From assembly GCF_022394535.1 (NCBI RefSeq), contig NZ_CP089414.1, positions 4,030,001 to 4,094,000 on the forward strand: a stretch of DNA of 64,000 nucleotides, written 5' to 3'. The notes beneath the pieces are model-generated. The model was not told the origin of the DNA. It did no database searches and saw only the letters and a program-made list of their open reading frames with translations. Below, piece after piece: positions 45,984-55,588 of this stretch (positions are counted from its first letter, which is position 1; every line of letters starts with the position of its first letter). This DNA comes from Dyella terrae. Its GTDB lineage: Bacteria > Pseudomonadota > Gammaproteobacteria > Xanthomonadales > Rhodanobacteraceae. The position numbers and the translations under genes were made by a program.

Positions 45984-47116
45984 GTACGCTGCACGAGGCT
46001 GACATCATCGTGATCGGAGCTGGCATGGCCGGGGCCTCCGTGGCTTATTTCATGGCGCCGCACGCGCGCGTGCTGGTGCTGGAGCGTGAAGAGCATGCAG
46101 GCGTGCATTCAACCGGTCGTTCGGCGGCGTTGTTCTCCGAAACCTACGGCTCTGCGCAGGTGCGCGCACTCACCCGAGCCGCGCGCCGCTTCTTTGATCA
46201 TCCACCGGAGGGCTTCGCCAGCCACACCATTCTTTCGCCGCGCGGCTCGCTCAGCGTAGGCACTGATGCGCAGATTGAGCAGGTCCACGCGCTGCACACC
46301 GACATGGCCTCGCGTACGCAGGGTCTTCGGGTGGTGGATGCGGCCTGGTTGCGCAATACCGTCCCCGTACTTCGACCGGAGATGGCGCAAGTCGGGTTGT
46401 ACGAACCGGGCGCTGCGGATATCGACGTGAACGAACTGCACCAAGGCTTCTTGCGTGGATTGCGCGCGAGAGGCGGTCAGCTTCGCGTACGTGTCGACAT
46501 CCGTTCGATTGAGCGCGGGCCGGGGCATTGGTTCGTCGATGCGGGTGACGAATGCTTCCGCGCGCCGCTGCTGGTCAACGCCGCCGGCGCCTGGGTGGAC
46601 CAAGTTGCCGCGCTGGCCGGTGTGTCATCGCTGGGCATCCAGCCGAGGCGTCGCTCGGCTTTCCTGTTTGAGCCGCCATCGGGTATCGACACGGCAAGCT
46701 GGCCGTTCGTCACCGACGTCGAGGAGACGTTCTATTTCAAGCCGGATGCCGGGCTGTTGTTGGGTAGCCCCGCCAATGCCGATCCGGTGACGCCACACGA
46801 CGTGCAGCCGGAAGAGCTCGACATCGCCATAGGCATCCATCGCATTGAAGAAGCGACGACGATGACCATTCGCCGCCCCACACGCACTTGGGCAGGCTTG
46901 CGCTCGTTCGTGGCCGACGGCGATCTCGTCGGCGGTTTCGAGCCGGGAAGGAATGACTTCTTCTGGGTAGCAGCCCAGGGTGGCTACGGCATTCAGACAT
47001 CGGCCGCCATGGGCGAGGCCTGCGCCAACCTCGCGCTGGGGCGCCCACTGCCCAGCCATGTGCAGGATGCCGGTGTGACCGCCGCGATGCTCGATCCCTC
47101 CCGCCTGAAGGGCTGA
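45980..47116 (+). CDS. FAD-dependent amino acid oxidoreductase (DAO/DadA family)
   Basis: The 378-residue cytoplasmic flavoprotein has the dinucleotide fold DIIVIGAGMAGASVAYFMAP at the N terminus, GVHSTGRSAALFSETYG in the substrate region, LLVNAAGAWVDQVAALAGV, and C-terminal VAAQGGYGIQTSAAMGEACA. The family oxidatively deaminates D-amino acids, glycine or sarcosine. At the end of a peptidoglycan-peptide operon D-Ala or D-Glu are the likely substrates (inference). It overlaps the symporter gene by 4 bases (ATGA). Last gene of the rightward operon. Confidence 0.9.
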   Translation: MSTLHEADIIVIGAGMAGASVAYFMAPHARVLVLEREEHAGVHSTGRSAALFSETYGSAQVRALTRAARRFFDHPPEGFASHTILSPRGSLSVGTDAQIEQVHALHTDMASRTQGLRVVDAAWLRNTVPVLRPEMAQVGLYEPGAADIDVNELHQGFLRGLRARGGQLRVRVDIRSIERGPGHWFVDAGDECFRAPLLVNAAGAWVDQVAALAGVSSLGIQPRRRSAFLFEPPSGIDTASWPFVTDVEETFYFKPDAGLLLGSPANADPVTPHDVQPEELDIAIGIHRIEEATTMTIRRPTRTWAGLRSFVADGDLVGGFEPGRNDFFWVAAQGGYGIQTSAAMGEACANLALGRPLPSHVQDAGVTAAMLDPSRLKG

Positions 47117-47323
47117 TTTCGCGCCGTACGGACCCCGAGATGGCGGGCATGTAGCCCGCCACTGGAAAAGTTGCCGTCGTTACTTTTGCCTGTCGGCCCG
47201 TTTGTGCCCGTCTCCTACGGCAGTCATGCTGCACCGCGGCGACCCTGGCCGCTACAATCGGTGTAACCAGCGGCCCAGCCGATGGCCATCCCCTCGGCAC
47301 GAGACTCGCAGGTTCCGCCGCTT

Positions 47324-47920
47324 ATGCTCCTGATGATCGACAACTACGACAGCTTTACCTTCAACCTCGTGCAGTACCTGGGCGAGTTGGGGCAGGCAGT
47401 GAAAGTGGTGCGCAACGATGCGCTGGACGTGGCGGGTATCCGGGCCCTGAAGCCCTCCCACATCATGATTTCCCCTGGCCCCGGCACGCCGGACGATGCG
47501 GGCGTGTCGCTGGATGTGCTGCATGAGCTGGCGGGCGAGATCCCGGTGTTCGGCGTGTGCCTGGGTCATCAGGCCATTGGCCAGGTGTTTGGTGGCAAGG
47601 TGATCCGTGCCAAGCAGATCATGCATGGCAAGACTTCGCCGGTGCGCCATCGCGGGCAGGGCGTGTTCGCCGGGCTGCCTGATCCGTTCGAGGCCACGCG
47701 CTACCACTCGCTGGTGGTGGAGCAGGATTCGCTGCCTGATTGCCTCGAGGTTACCGCGTGGACGGAGAACCCGGACGGCAGCATCGACGAGATCATGGGC
47801 CTGCGCCACAAGACGCTGCCGGTCGAGGGTGTGCAGTTCCATCCGGAGTCGATCCTCACGCAGTACGGTCATGATCTGCTGCGCAACTTCCTGGGCCTGC
47901 CGCTGAAGCTCGCTGCATGA
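47324..47920 (+). CDS. trpG: Anthranilate synthase component II (glutamine amidotransferase)
   Basis: The 198-residue class I amidotransferase supplies ammonia to TrpE. It shows [20 protein letters not shown] at the N terminus, the nucleophile C79 in [17 protein letters not shown], and the catalytic His/Glu in [13 protein letters not shown]. It lacks a PabC or TrpD fusion. Starts at 47324 and 47333 are both possible. The stop overlaps trpD by 4 bases (ATGA). In many bacteria this subunit also serves p-aminobenzoate synthase. Confidence 0.95.
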   Translation: MLLMIDNYDSFTFNLVQYLGELGQAVKVVRNDALDVAGIRALKPSHIMISPGPGTPDDAGVSLDVLHELAGEIPVFGVCLGHQAIGQVFGGKVIRAKQIMHGKTSPVRHRGQGVFAGLPDPFEATRYHSLVVEQDSLPDCLEVTAWTENPDGSIDEIMGLRHKTLPVEGVQFHPESILTQYGHDLLRNFLGLPLKLAA

Positions 47921-48984
47921 ACAGCGCCGGGACTGTGGGGCGCCGCGTCACCATCACGCCGCAGGAAGCGCTTCAGCGCACCATCGAACATCGCGAGATC
48001 TTCCATGACGAGATGATCGAGCTGATGGGGCAGATCATGCGCGGTGAAGTGAGCCCGCTGATGACGGCGGCGATCATTACCGGTCTGCGCGTGAAGAAGG
48101 AAACCGTGGGCGAGATCACCGGCGCGGCACGCGTGATGCGCGAGCTGTCCGCCAAGGTGGATCTGCCGCCGCACGAGCATTTCGTGGACATCGTGGGTAC
48201 CGGTGGTGACGGCGCCTCCAGCTTCAATATCTCCACGGCGTCCATGTTCGTTGCTGCCGCAGCGGGCGCGCGCGTCGCCAAGCACGGTGGTCGCAGCGTG
48301 TCGTCCAAGTCGGGCAGCGCCGACGTACTGGAAGCGCTGGGCGCGGTGATCGACCTGCCGCCCGCCCAGGTGGCGCAATGCATGGAAGAAGTCGGCATCG
48401 GCTTTATGTTTGCGCCCAATCATCATCCGGCCATGAAGGTGGTGGCGCCGGTGCGCAAGGAAATGGGCGTGCGGACTCTGTTCAACATCCTGGGTCCGCT
48501 GACCAATCCCGCGGGCGCGCCCAACATCCTGCTGGGTGTGTTCCACCCCGACCTGGTGGGTATTCAGGTGCGCGTATTGCAGCAGCTGGGCGCGAAGCAT
48601 GCCCTGGTGGTCTGGGGTCGCGACGGCATGGACGAGATCTCGCTGGGCGCGGCCACTCTGGTCGGCGAGCTGCGTGATGGCGAAGTACGCGAGTACGAGG
48701 TGGAGCCGGAGGATTTCGGCCTTGCCATGGCGTCCAGCCGGAACCTGCGTGTCGAAAACGCCGAGGAGTCGCGGGCCATGTTGCTGGAAGCCCTGGAAGG
48801 CCGTCGCGGTGTGCCGCACGATATCGTGTGCCTCAACGCGGGCGCAGCGCTGTACGCGGCCAACGTGGTGGATTCCATTGCTGCGGGCATTGAGCTCGCG
48901 CGTTCCACCATTGCCAGTGGCGCAGCTCGTGCAAAAATGGACGCATTCGTCGCCGTGACGCGGCGACTGGCCGGCGCGGGCTGA
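47917..48984 (+). CDS. trpD: Anthranilate phosphoribosyltransferase
   Basis: The 355-residue enzyme joins anthranilate to PRPP in the second step of tryptophan synthesis. Motifs: [20 protein letters not shown], the PRPP loop [65 protein letters not shown] and [11 protein letters not shown]. It overlaps trpG by 4 bases and is followed 42 bases later by trpC. Confidence 0.97.
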   Translation: MNSAGTVGRRVTITPQEALQRTIEHREIFHDEMIELMGQIMRGEVSPLMTAAIITGLRVKKETVGEITGAARVMRELSAKVDLPPHEHFVDIVGTGGDGASSFNISTASMFVAAAAGARVAKHGGRSVSSKSGSADVLEALGAVIDLPPAQVAQCMEEVGIGFMFAPNHHPAMKVVAPVRKEMGVRTLFNILGPLTNPAGAPNILLGVFHPDLVGIQVRVLQQLGAKHALVVWGRDGMDEISLGAATLVGELRDGEVREYEVEPEDFGLAMASSRNLRVENAEESRAMLLEALEGRRGVPHDIVCLNAGAALYAANVVDSIAAGIELARSTIASGAARAKMDAFVAVTRRLAGAG

Positions 48985-49026
48985 CGCTCACGCCCTCTTC
49001 ATGCACTGACCTATCAAGCTTTTGCC

Positions 49027-49821
49027 ATGACTGACATTCTCCAGCGCATCCTGACCCGCAAGACTGAAGAAGTTGCCGAGCGCAGCGCGAGGTTGCCGCT
49101 GGCCGAACTCTCCGCGCGCGTGGCAGATCTGCCGGAAACGCGCGGCTTTTCGGCCGCCATCGAGGCGAAGATCGACGTCGGCCTGCCTGCCGTGATCGCC
49201 GAAGTGAAGCGGGCCAGCCCGAGCAAGGGCGTGATCCGTCCGGACTTCGACCCGGCGGCGATTGCGCGCAGCTACGAGAAGGGCGGCGCAGCTTGCCTTT
49301 CCGTGCTCACCGACAAGGATTTTTTCCACGGCAGCGAAGACTTCCTGCAGCAGGCGCGTGCGGCGTGTTCGCTGCCGGTGCTGCGCAAGGATTTCGTGAT
49401 CGATCCCTATCAGGTGTACGAGGCCCGGGTGATCGGTGCCGACTGCATCCTGCTGATCGTGGCTGCTTTGGGCGACGCCGCCCTGCTCGAGCTTTCGCTG
49501 CTCGCCGCTGATCTCGACCTCGACGTACTCTGCGAAGTGCATGACGCGGAAGAGCTGGAACGCGCGTTGGCGCTTCCCGTGCCCCTGATCGGGGTCAACA
49601 ACCGCAACCTGCGCACTTTCCACACCTCGCTGGATACGTCGCTGGAGCTGCAGCAGCTGATGGAATACGACCGCATCCTGGTCAGCGAGTCGGGCATCCA
49701 CACGACTGATGACGTGGCCACGCTGCGCGACGCTGGCATCAATGCTTTCCTGGTCGGTGAGGCGTTCATGCGCGCTGATGATCCCGGTGCGGAATTGCAG
49801 CGCCTGTTCGCCTCGACGTAA
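49027..49821 (+). CDS. trpC: Indole-3-glycerol phosphate synthase
   Basis: This 264-residue monofunctional TIM barrel closes the indole ring from CdRP. Motifs: [16 protein letters not shown] (catalytic Lys), [60 protein letters not shown] and [12 protein letters not shown]. There is no TrpF fusion. Third gene of the trpGDC operon. Confidence 0.97.
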   Translation: MTDILQRILTRKTEEVAERSARLPLAELSARVADLPETRGFSAAIEAKIDVGLPAVIAEVKRASPSKGVIRPDFDPAAIARSYEKGGAACLSVLTDKDFFHGSEDFLQQARAACSLPVLRKDFVIDPYQVYEARVIGADCILLIVAALGDAALLELSLLAADLDLDVLCEVHDAEELERALALPVPLIGVNNRNLRTFHTSLDTSLELQQLMEYDRILVSESGIHTTDDVATLRDAGINAFLVGEAFMRADDPGAELQRLFAST

Positions 49822-49842
49822 ACACACGCCAGGCATCGACGT

Positions 49843-50544
49843 ATGACCACAGCGGAAACCAGTCTCGGGCCGGCAGCGGCCGAAGCGGCCGTGGCCTCGC
49901 CGCGAACAGTGCTGTTCGATTTCGACGGCGTGCTGATCCATGGCGATGCCTTCTACATGTTCATGCGTGATCGCTACCAGCGCTCGTGGCTGCGGAAGCT
50001 GGGCGCCCTGTGTGCGCTGCCGTGGATGCTCATCGTGTCGCTGTTCTCCCGCAGGCTGGCGGAGCGGGCGTTGGTCCACGTGGGGCTGATCGGCCTCAAC
50101 GAGCAACGTTATCGGGCGGCGGCCGAGGCGTTTGGCGCGAGCCTGGTGCGACGTCCGAAGCAGTTCTGCCGCGATGGCCTGAATGCCCTGCGCCGCCACC
50201 AGGCGGACGGCGACCGGGTGATCGTGGTGACTGGCTGCGAACACGTGCTGGTCAGCCACATCCTGACCCAGCTCGGGCTGGGCGGCATCGAGGTATTGGC
50301 GTCGCACCTACGTCCGGGCCTGCTGGGCATGCGCGTGAAGCTGCACAACGTGGGGCGTCGTAAGCCTGCACAGCTGGCGGCTTTTGGGGTTAGCGAGTGG
50401 CATGTGGCCTATAGCGACTCGCTGGTCGATGCCCCCATGCTGAAGCCTGCGGCGGAGGCTGTGCTCGTCAATGGCACGCCCAAGCTCTGCAAGAAGCTGG
50501 AAAGGGCGTTGGGTCGCACCATTACGCGCGTCGACTGGTTCTAA
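49843..50544 (+). CDS. HAD-superfamily phosphatase
   Basis: The 233-residue protein has the HAD motifs: I, VLFDFDGVLIHGD (nucleophile Asp about 28); II, VIVVTGCEH; III, the Lys in NVGRRKPAQL; and IV, AYSDSLVDAPML. A hydrophobic cap region (CALPWMLIVSLFSRRLAERA) may touch the membrane. This resembles HAD-IB phosphoserine- or phosphatidylglycerophosphate-phosphatase-like proteins. It follows trpC by 21 bases and is probably read in the same transcript. Substrate unknown. Confidence 0.88.
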   Translation: MTTAETSLGPAAAEAAVASPRTVLFDFDGVLIHGDAFYMFMRDRYQRSWLRKLGALCALPWMLIVSLFSRRLAERALVHVGLIGLNEQRYRAAAEAFGASLVRRPKQFCRDGLNALRRHQADGDRVIVVTGCEHVLVSHILTQLGLGGIEVLASHLRPGLLGMRVKLHNVGRRKPAQLAAFGVSEWHVAYSDSLVDAPMLKPAAEAVLVNGTPKLCKKLERALGRTITRVDWF

Positions 50545-50706
50545 CCGGCATTTACCCCGTTCGGGTGCACCCTGTGCGCGGCCGCGGGGCGGGGAGGTTC
50601 GTCCTGTGGCTGGCGATGCTTGGAATGGCGTCGCGGGAGTCGGGCTTGTCCCGGCCCGGGGATCGAATTACGTTAGCACTTACATAATAGGTTCGAGGGT
50701 AGTCGG

Positions 50707-51681
50707 ATGTACCTCCCTTCGCTTGCCCAGCTGGCGCTTGGCAGCCGGCTGAAGTCGCTTAGCGACCATTTCTACGCGGCCGTCGACGAGGTCTATCGCA
50801 CCTGCGGCGCCGGCATCGAATCGCGCTGGTTCCCTGTGCTGCGCTTCCTTTGGGAGAACGGAGAAACCACCGTCAGCGACGTGGCGCAGGCTATTGGTCA
50901 GACGCATTCGGGCGTCAGCCAATTGGCCGACAAGCTGGTGGACGCTGGCCTGGTCTGCCGCAAGAAGGACGTCCAGGACGGTCGCCGCAGCCTGCTCGCG
51001 CTGACTGACAAGGGACGGGCGGATCTGTCGGCGCTCGGCCCGATCTGGGTGTCGGTGCGCCGGGGCATTGTGAAATCGCTGGGCGAGGAAGGGCTGCGAA
51101 CGCTGCTCGACGCCTTGGCCGCGACCGAAGCCGCCGTGCAGGAGCGGCCGGTGGTCGAGGCGATGCTGGCCGAGCATGCCGTGCTGACCGCGGCGGCGCT
51201 GGAGGTGGTGCCTTACGAGCCCGCCTTGAAGGAGCACTTCTACAGGCTCAATGCCCAGTGGCTCGAGCGCCACTTTCGCATCGAGGATATCGATCGCGAG
51301 ATGCTGGGTGACCCGGAGCGTTACGTGCTCGCCTCCGGCGGGGCGATCTTCTTCGCGCGCCTGGCGGGTGAGGTCATCGGCACCTGTGCTCTGCTGCACG
51401 AGTCTCCCGGCGTCTACGAGTTGTCCAAGATGGGCGTGGACGAGACCTTCCGGGGTATGGGGGCCGGCCGTTGCCTGTTGGCGGCGGCTATCGCCGAATT
51501 TCACCGGCGCGGCGGCAAGGAGTTGTTCCTGGAATCCAACAGCCGCCTGAAGACGGCGTTGCGCATGTACGAGCAGGTCGGTTTCGTGCTGCAGCCATCG
51601 ACGCGCCCGGGCTCGCACTACGAGCGTGCGGACGTTTATATGGTCTACCAGCCGGACAGGAAGCGCAGCGCCAACGCCTGA
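50707..51681 (+). CDS. MarR-type regulator fused to a GNAT acetyltransferase
   Basis: The 324-residue protein has an N-terminal winged helix of the MarR family (about 15-145: SRWFPVLRFLWENGETTVSD, IGQTHSGVSQLADKLVDAGL, KKDVQDGRRSLLALTDKG). A C-terminal GNAT domain follows (165-318: the acetyl-CoA loop VDETFRGMGAGRCLLAAAIA and LFLESNSRLKTALRMYEQVGF). MarR-GNAT fusions are known in proteobacteria, but the acetylation target is generally unknown. It has its own upstream region (162 bases, with an AT-rich TTACATAATA near 50677) and ends at a shared terminator before clp. Confidence 0.92.
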   Translation: MYLPSLAQLALGSRLKSLSDHFYAAVDEVYRTCGAGIESRWFPVLRFLWENGETTVSDVAQAIGQTHSGVSQLADKLVDAGLVCRKKDVQDGRRSLLALTDKGRADLSALGPIWVSVRRGIVKSLGEEGLRTLLDALAATEAAVQERPVVEAMLAEHAVLTAAALEVVPYEPALKEHFYRLNAQWLERHFRIEDIDREMLGDPERYVLASGGAIFFARLAGEVIGTCALLHESPGVYELSKMGVDETFRGMGAGRCLLAAAIAEFHRRGGKELFLESNSRLKTALRMYEQVGFVLQPSTRPGSHYERADVYMVYQPDRKRSANA

Positions 51682-51698
51682 GCTGCCTGGCTTTGCGC

Positions 51699-51732
51699 AA
51701 AAAAAAAACCCGGCCGAGGCCGGGTTCTTTAA
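51699..51732. terminator. Bidirectional terminator between the MarR-GNAT gene and clp
   Basis: AACCCGGCC and GGCCGGGTT (51707-51726) form a 9-bp stem with a two-base gap. Nine A precede it, giving a T tract for leftward clp, and TCTTTAAG follows on the plus strand. Confidence 0.9.
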
Positions 51733-51750
51733 GTACGGATGGCAGCGGGT

Positions 51751-52446
51751 TCAGCGCGTTCCGCGGACCACGATGGTTTTGCCAGCCACATCGATCATGC
51801 GTTGCTCTTCCAACTGCTTGAGCACGCGGCCGACCATTTCGCGCGAGCAACCCACGATACGGCTCACTTCCTGGCGGGAAATGCGGATCTGGGTACCTTC
51901 CGGGTGGGTCATCGCATCCGGCTCCTGGCACAGGTCCAGCAGCGTCTTGGAGATGCGATTGGTGACGTCCATGAAGGCCATGCGACTGACCTGGCGCGAG
52001 GTACGCAGCAGGCGATGGGTCAGCTGAGAGCCGATGGCGAACAGGATCTTCGGGCATTCCTCGCGGAGCGGACCCTCCATCAGCTGGAACAGGCGCTCGT
52101 AGCTGATCTCGGCCATCTCACAGGCGGTGCGGGTGCGCACCATCGATTCGCGCTGAGCCTGCTCCACGAACAGGCCCATCTCCCCGATGAACTGGCCGCG
52201 GCGCAGGTAGGCCAGGATCAGCTCTCGGCCTTGTTCGTCCTCGGTGCAGACGGCCAGTGAGCCGTCCACAATGTAATAAAGCGTGTTGGCGGGGTCTCCC
52301 GGACGGATGATCGCAGTCTTGCCCGGGTAGCGTCGGCGATGGCAAAGCGCCAGAAAGCGCTCCATCGAGGCCGGGTCCGGTGCGAAGTTAGCTGGCGCCT
52401 GGGAACGTTCAAAGGCTTGCTGAAGCTGGTATTTGAGTTGCGCCAC
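51751..52446 (-). CDS. clp: Clp/Crp-family global transcriptional regulator
   Basis: From GTG 52446 the protein is 231 residues (MAQLKYQLQQAFERSQAP), the length of Xanthomonas Clp. It has a cyclic-nucleotide-binding beta roll (about 30-130: RRRYPGKTAIIRPGDPANTL, YLRRGQFIGEMGLFVEQAQR, MVRTRTACEMAEISYERL). A dimer helix and a helix-turn-helix (RISRQEVSRIVGCSREMVGR) follow. In Xanthomonas the orthologue binds cyclic-di-GMP and controls virulence, EPS and enzyme genes. Whether this protein binds cAMP or c-di-GMP is not decided here. It diverges from speD. Confidence 0.93.
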   Translation of the reverse strand: MAQLKYQLQQAFERSQAPANFAPDPASMERFLALCHRRRYPGKTAIIRPGDPANTLYYIVDGSLAVCTEDEQGRELILAYLRRGQFIGEMGLFVEQAQRESMVRTRTACEMAEISYERLFQLMEGPLREECPKILFAIGSQLTHRLLRTSRQVSRMAFMDVTNRISKTLLDLCQEPDAMTHPEGTQIRISRQEVSRIVGCSREMVGRVLKQLEEQRMIDVAGKTIVVRGTR

Positions 52447-52725
52447 GTTAGATCCCGTAAGATTCAAACGGGGTCCGCAAGCGTCCCCCGACAGTCCAAT
52501 CCTTCCCCCCCTCCGGGCATTATGGCAAACTAACCGACCTGCCGAAGGTTCAGTTTTCCTTTTTTTTGCCGCATACTTCACGGTCTTTCGGACGCGATCC
52601 CTTTGTCGCGATCCGGTCACAAGGGTCGTGGAAGCTTCGTGCTTTCACGTCGAATTATCCAGCGGGGACCCTTGTAGCTAACCCGCCTCTACTGCTGGCC
52701 CCATCCCCGGCCATGGAGAGTCGTT

Positions 52726-53511
52726 GTGGTGAAACCGCTTCCCCGCCTGCGTTTGCAGGGCTTCAACAACCTGACGAAGGCTCTGAGCTTCAATATCTAC
52801 GACATCTGCTATGCAGTGTCGGAAGAGCAGCGCCAACGCTACATCGAATACATCGATGAGCAGTACGACGCCGACCGCCTCACCCAGATCCTTACGGATG
52901 TGGCCGAGATCATCGGCGCCAACATCCTGAACATTGCACGCCAGGACTACGATCCGCAAGGCGCCTCCGTCACGATCCTCATCTCCGAGGAGCCGGTGGT
53001 AGAGAAGCTGGGCCGTGACACGATCTCCGATGCGGTGGTCGCACACCTGGACAAGAGCCACATTACTGTCCATACCTATCCGGAAACGCATCCGCACAAC
53101 GGCATTGCGACCTTCCGCGCGGACATTGACGTGGCCACCTGCGGCGTCATCTCGCCGCTGAAGGCCCTGAACTACCTGATCGACAGCTTCGAGTCGGACA
53201 TCGTCATCGCCGACTACCGCGTGCGCGGCTTCACGCGCGACGTGAAGGGCAAGAAGCACTTCATCGACCACAAGATCAATTCCGTGCAGGACTATCTGGC
53301 CAAGCACATCCGTCAGAAGTACGAGATGTTCGACGTCAACGTGTACCAGGAAAACATGTTCCACACGAAGATGCACATCAAGGACTTCGACTTGGACACG
53401 TACCTGTTCGAGGCCCACGCGGACGACCTCTCGTTCAAGGAGCGTCAGCGCATCGAGTCGCTGCTGCGTCGCGAGATCGAAGAGCTCTTCCACGGACGCA
53501 ACCTGATGTAA
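52726..53511 (+). CDS. speD: S-adenosylmethionine decarboxylase proenzyme
   Basis: GTG 52726 after GGAGAG gives 261 residues, matching the larger E. coli-type SpeD that provides aminopropyl groups for spermidine. The self-cleavage site is [20 protein letters not shown], with the pyruvoyl-forming Ser at about 111. [20 protein letters not shown] contains the proton-donor Cys. The adjacency to clp is typical of xanthomonads. A terminator follows 4 bases after the stop. Confidence 0.95.
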   Translation: MVKPLPRLRLQGFNNLTKALSFNIYDICYAVSEEQRQRYIEYIDEQYDADRLTQILTDVAEIIGANILNIARQDYDPQGASVTILISEEPVVEKLGRDTISDAVVAHLDKSHITVHTYPETHPHNGIATFRADIDVATCGVISPLKALNYLIDSFESDIVIADYRVRGFTRDVKGKKHFIDHKINSVQDYLAKHIRQKYEMFDVNVYQENMFHTKMHIKDFDLDTYLFEAHADDLSFKERQRIESLLRREIEELFHGRNLM

Positions 53512-53514
53512 CGA

Positions 53515-53541
53515 AAAACCCGCCGAAAGGCGGGTTTTTTT
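53515..53541 (+). terminator. Rho-independent terminator after speD
   Basis: AACCCGCC-GAAA-GGCGGGTT forms a perfect 8-bp stem with a stable GAAA loop and seven or more T. A G-rich REP-like stretch (GCCCCTACGGGGGAGGGGCGGGG) lies just beyond, before convergent coq7. Confidence 0.92.
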
Positions 53542-53600
53542 ATTCCTCCTCGCCCCTACGGGGGAGGGGCGGGGCTCGCGACGACGTCGCGATGTGGCCT

Positions 53601-54242
53601 TCAAACCCGATAAGCCACCGCCTTCATCACCATCGACGTCAAATGCATCACGCCAGGGATGGGAAACGGCAGATCAATGCCGCCACGCTCACGCGCGGCG
53701 TGAGCGTGGCGGATCTCATCGGCCTGCATCTGCGATAGCACGGCGCGCGAGCGTTCGTCTTGCGGGGGCAGTTTGTCGAGGTGTTCTTCCAGGTGCGCTT
53801 CCACCTGGCGCTCCGTTTCCACGACGAAACCCAGGCTCACCGGGTCGCCTGCGAGCGCGGCGAGCGCACCGATGGCATAACTGCCCGCGTACCACAAAGG
53901 GTTGAACAGGCTGGGGCGGCTATCCAGCTCCTTCAGGCGATCGGCGCACCAGGCGAGGTGATCGGTTTCCTCGGCGGCGGCATGCAGCAGGTGTTCGCGG
54001 ATGTCTTCGTTGCGCGCCAGTGCGGCCTGACCGTCGTACAGCGCCTGTGCGCACACCTCGCCCGTATGGTTGATGCGCATGAGGCCGGCGGCATGGCGGC
54101 GCTCGGCATCGTCCATATCGGCTTCTTCGAACGTGTCGGCCGGCGAAGGGCGGGCCGCTTCCGGCGCGCCGGACACGGTTTCCAGTGCGCGTTCGATGCC
54201 AGCCAGCAGGCGGTCGAGCGGGGAAAGCGTGCGTGCGTTCAT
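53601..54242 (-). CDS. coq7: Coq7-type ubiquinone biosynthesis hydroxylase
   Basis: The 213-residue di-iron monooxygenase performs the C6 hydroxylation of demethoxyubiquinol. Iron-ligand motifs: [57 protein letters not shown] and [12 protein letters not shown], giving the two ExxH pairs. It replaces UbiF, as in many non-enteric gammaproteobacteria. Its start overlaps the glcF stop by 4 bases. Confidence 0.95.
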   Translation of the reverse strand: MNARTLSPLDRLLAGIERALETVSGAPEAARPSPADTFEEADMDDAERRHAAGLMRINHTGEVCAQALYDGQAALARNEDIREHLLHAAAEETDHLAWCADRLKELDSRPSLFNPLWYAGSYAIGALAALAGDPVSLGFVVETERQVEAHLEEHLDKLPPQDERSRAVLSQMQADEIRHAHAARERGGIDLPFPIPGVMHLTSMVMKAVAYRV

Positions 54243-55441
54243 GGCGAGTTCTCCAATTGCTGCGCCAGCAGCGTAAGCGGATGCATGTGCGGCCAGTGCG
54301 CACCATGTTTATCCATGCCTGCAGCCAAGTGCAGGCGGCATCCGATATTGGACGACAACAACTGCTGTGGCGCCAAGATGGCGATCTGTCCCAGTACGCC
54401 ATCGCGAAGGCGCGCTGCGCGCTCCGGGAACTCCAGCATGTGCGTACCCGCTGCCCCGCAGCAGTGTGGCGGGCGCGGCACCACCGCAAGGTCCAGCGAC
54501 GGCACTTTGCTCAAAAGTTTCTGCAGGGCCGATTCGCTACGCGCGACATTGAGTTGCGTGCAGGGCAAATGCAGGGCGACGCGCCGTTCCAGTGGGCGAA
54601 AGCTCAGGCGATCCATGCGTTCCGCAAGCAGGGTCACCGGGTCGGTCACACTGACATCCGGAAGGGCACGGCGCAGCGCGCCCAGGCAGCCGGGCGTCAC
54701 CGTAACGAGTTGCGCAGCGCCAGCATTGCGCCAACTGTCGCGCACGCGTTCGGCAAGACGATCGGCCATTTCCATCTCGCCACCGTGCAGATCCATCGCG
54801 CCACAGCAAAAAGCGGGCAGCCGGTGAATGCGGTAGCCCACCGCCTGCAGCAACGTCACGGCAGCGCGCTCAGCTGTTTCGTCTTCGACGCTAGCGACAC
54901 AGCCAGGGAAGATAGCCACCACGGTTTGGCCGGCTTCCGGGGATGGTGCGAGCGATGCCGGCAAGGCGGTTCCGTCATCGGACCAAGTGGCTAGCGCGGC
55001 ACGCCACGCGGAATTCGCCGGTAGCCGGTCGGTGAGGCGCTTCTTCCAACGCTCCAGGCCTGTAGCGTCGGCGACCCGCGAGGCAAGGCGCAGCAACGTG
55101 GGCTGCTTCAGCATCGCCAGCAATTGCCGCGGACGCTCCGGCGCGGGACCGATCAGTGCACGCGTTTCCACCAGCAACTCGTCGTATTTGACGTTGGCTG
55201 GGCATACGCGTTGGCAGTTGAGACAGCCGAGGCAGTGATCCAGGTGAATGCGCAAGGTAGCTGTGGGTTCCGCATCGCCTCGGGCCAATGCCGCAGCAAT
55301 GGCAATGCGGCCCCGCGGGGATTCCGCCTCATTGCCGTCCAGGCCATAGGTGGGGCAGGTTGGCAGGCACAGGCCGCACTGCACGCACTGGTCGGCGAGG
55401 GCAGCGATCTTCTGTTTTCGAGTATGGGGGGGGCTTTTCAA
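54239..55441 (-). CDS. glcF: Glycolate oxidase iron-sulfur subunit
   Basis: The 400-residue protein has two 4Fe-4S clusters ([20 protein letters not shown] at about 17-36 and [20 protein letters not shown]). The two CCG domains show [33 protein letters not shown] and [11 protein letters not shown]. It passes electrons from GlcD/GlcE; neither partner is in the window. The current frame can start only at TTG 55441. An ATG at 55448 (MALEKPP) is in the frame of the gene only if the run of eight C (plus-strand G 55426-55433) were seven. No clear ribosome site favours either start. Confidence 0.9.
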   Translation of the reverse strand: MKSPPHTRKQKIAALADQCVQCGLCLPTCPTYGLDGNEAESPRGRIAIAAALARGDAEPTATLRIHLDHCLGCLNCQRVCPANVKYDELLVETRALIGPAPERPRQLLAMLKQPTLLRLASRVADATGLERWKKRLTDRLPANSAWRAALATWSDDGTALPASLAPSPEAGQTVVAIFPGCVASVEDETAERAAVTLLQAVGYRIHRLPAFCCGAMDLHGGEMEMADRLAERVRDSWRNAGAAQLVTVTPGCLGALRRALPDVSVTDPVTLLAERMDRLSFRPLERRVALHLPCTQLNVARSESALQKLLSKVPSLDLAVVPRPPHCCGAAGTHMLEFPERAARLRDGVLGQIAILAPQQLLSSNIGCRLHLAAGMDKHGAHWPHMHPLTLLAQQLENSP

Positions 55442-55495
55442 GCGCCATAGTGATCATGCTATCATTGCCAGCTCGCATCCCACCGGTCGGTGGGC

Positions 55496-55524
55496 TTGCG
55501 CGATTGATGAAAACTCCGTTATCA
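55496..55524 (+). promoter_or_regulatory. Candidate sigma-70 promoter of rplM-rpsI
   Basis: TTGCGC (55496-55501) and TTATCA (55519-55524) are 17 bases apart, upstream of a leader of about 60 bases. The leader contains the hairpin CCGCCCTTGAGGCGG just before the rplM ribosome site. That hairpin may take part in ribosomal-protein feedback (inference). Confidence 0.45.
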
Positions 55525-55588
55525 TCTCGCGCCTTTGTTCCACCGATTATGTGTACCGCCCTTGAGGCGGCAGCCCAGGTATTCTGAA

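Noticed and set aside
33370..47116. Genomic island or prophage
   Set aside because: No integrase, tRNA junction or att-like repeats flank the locus, and GC content is like the neighbours.
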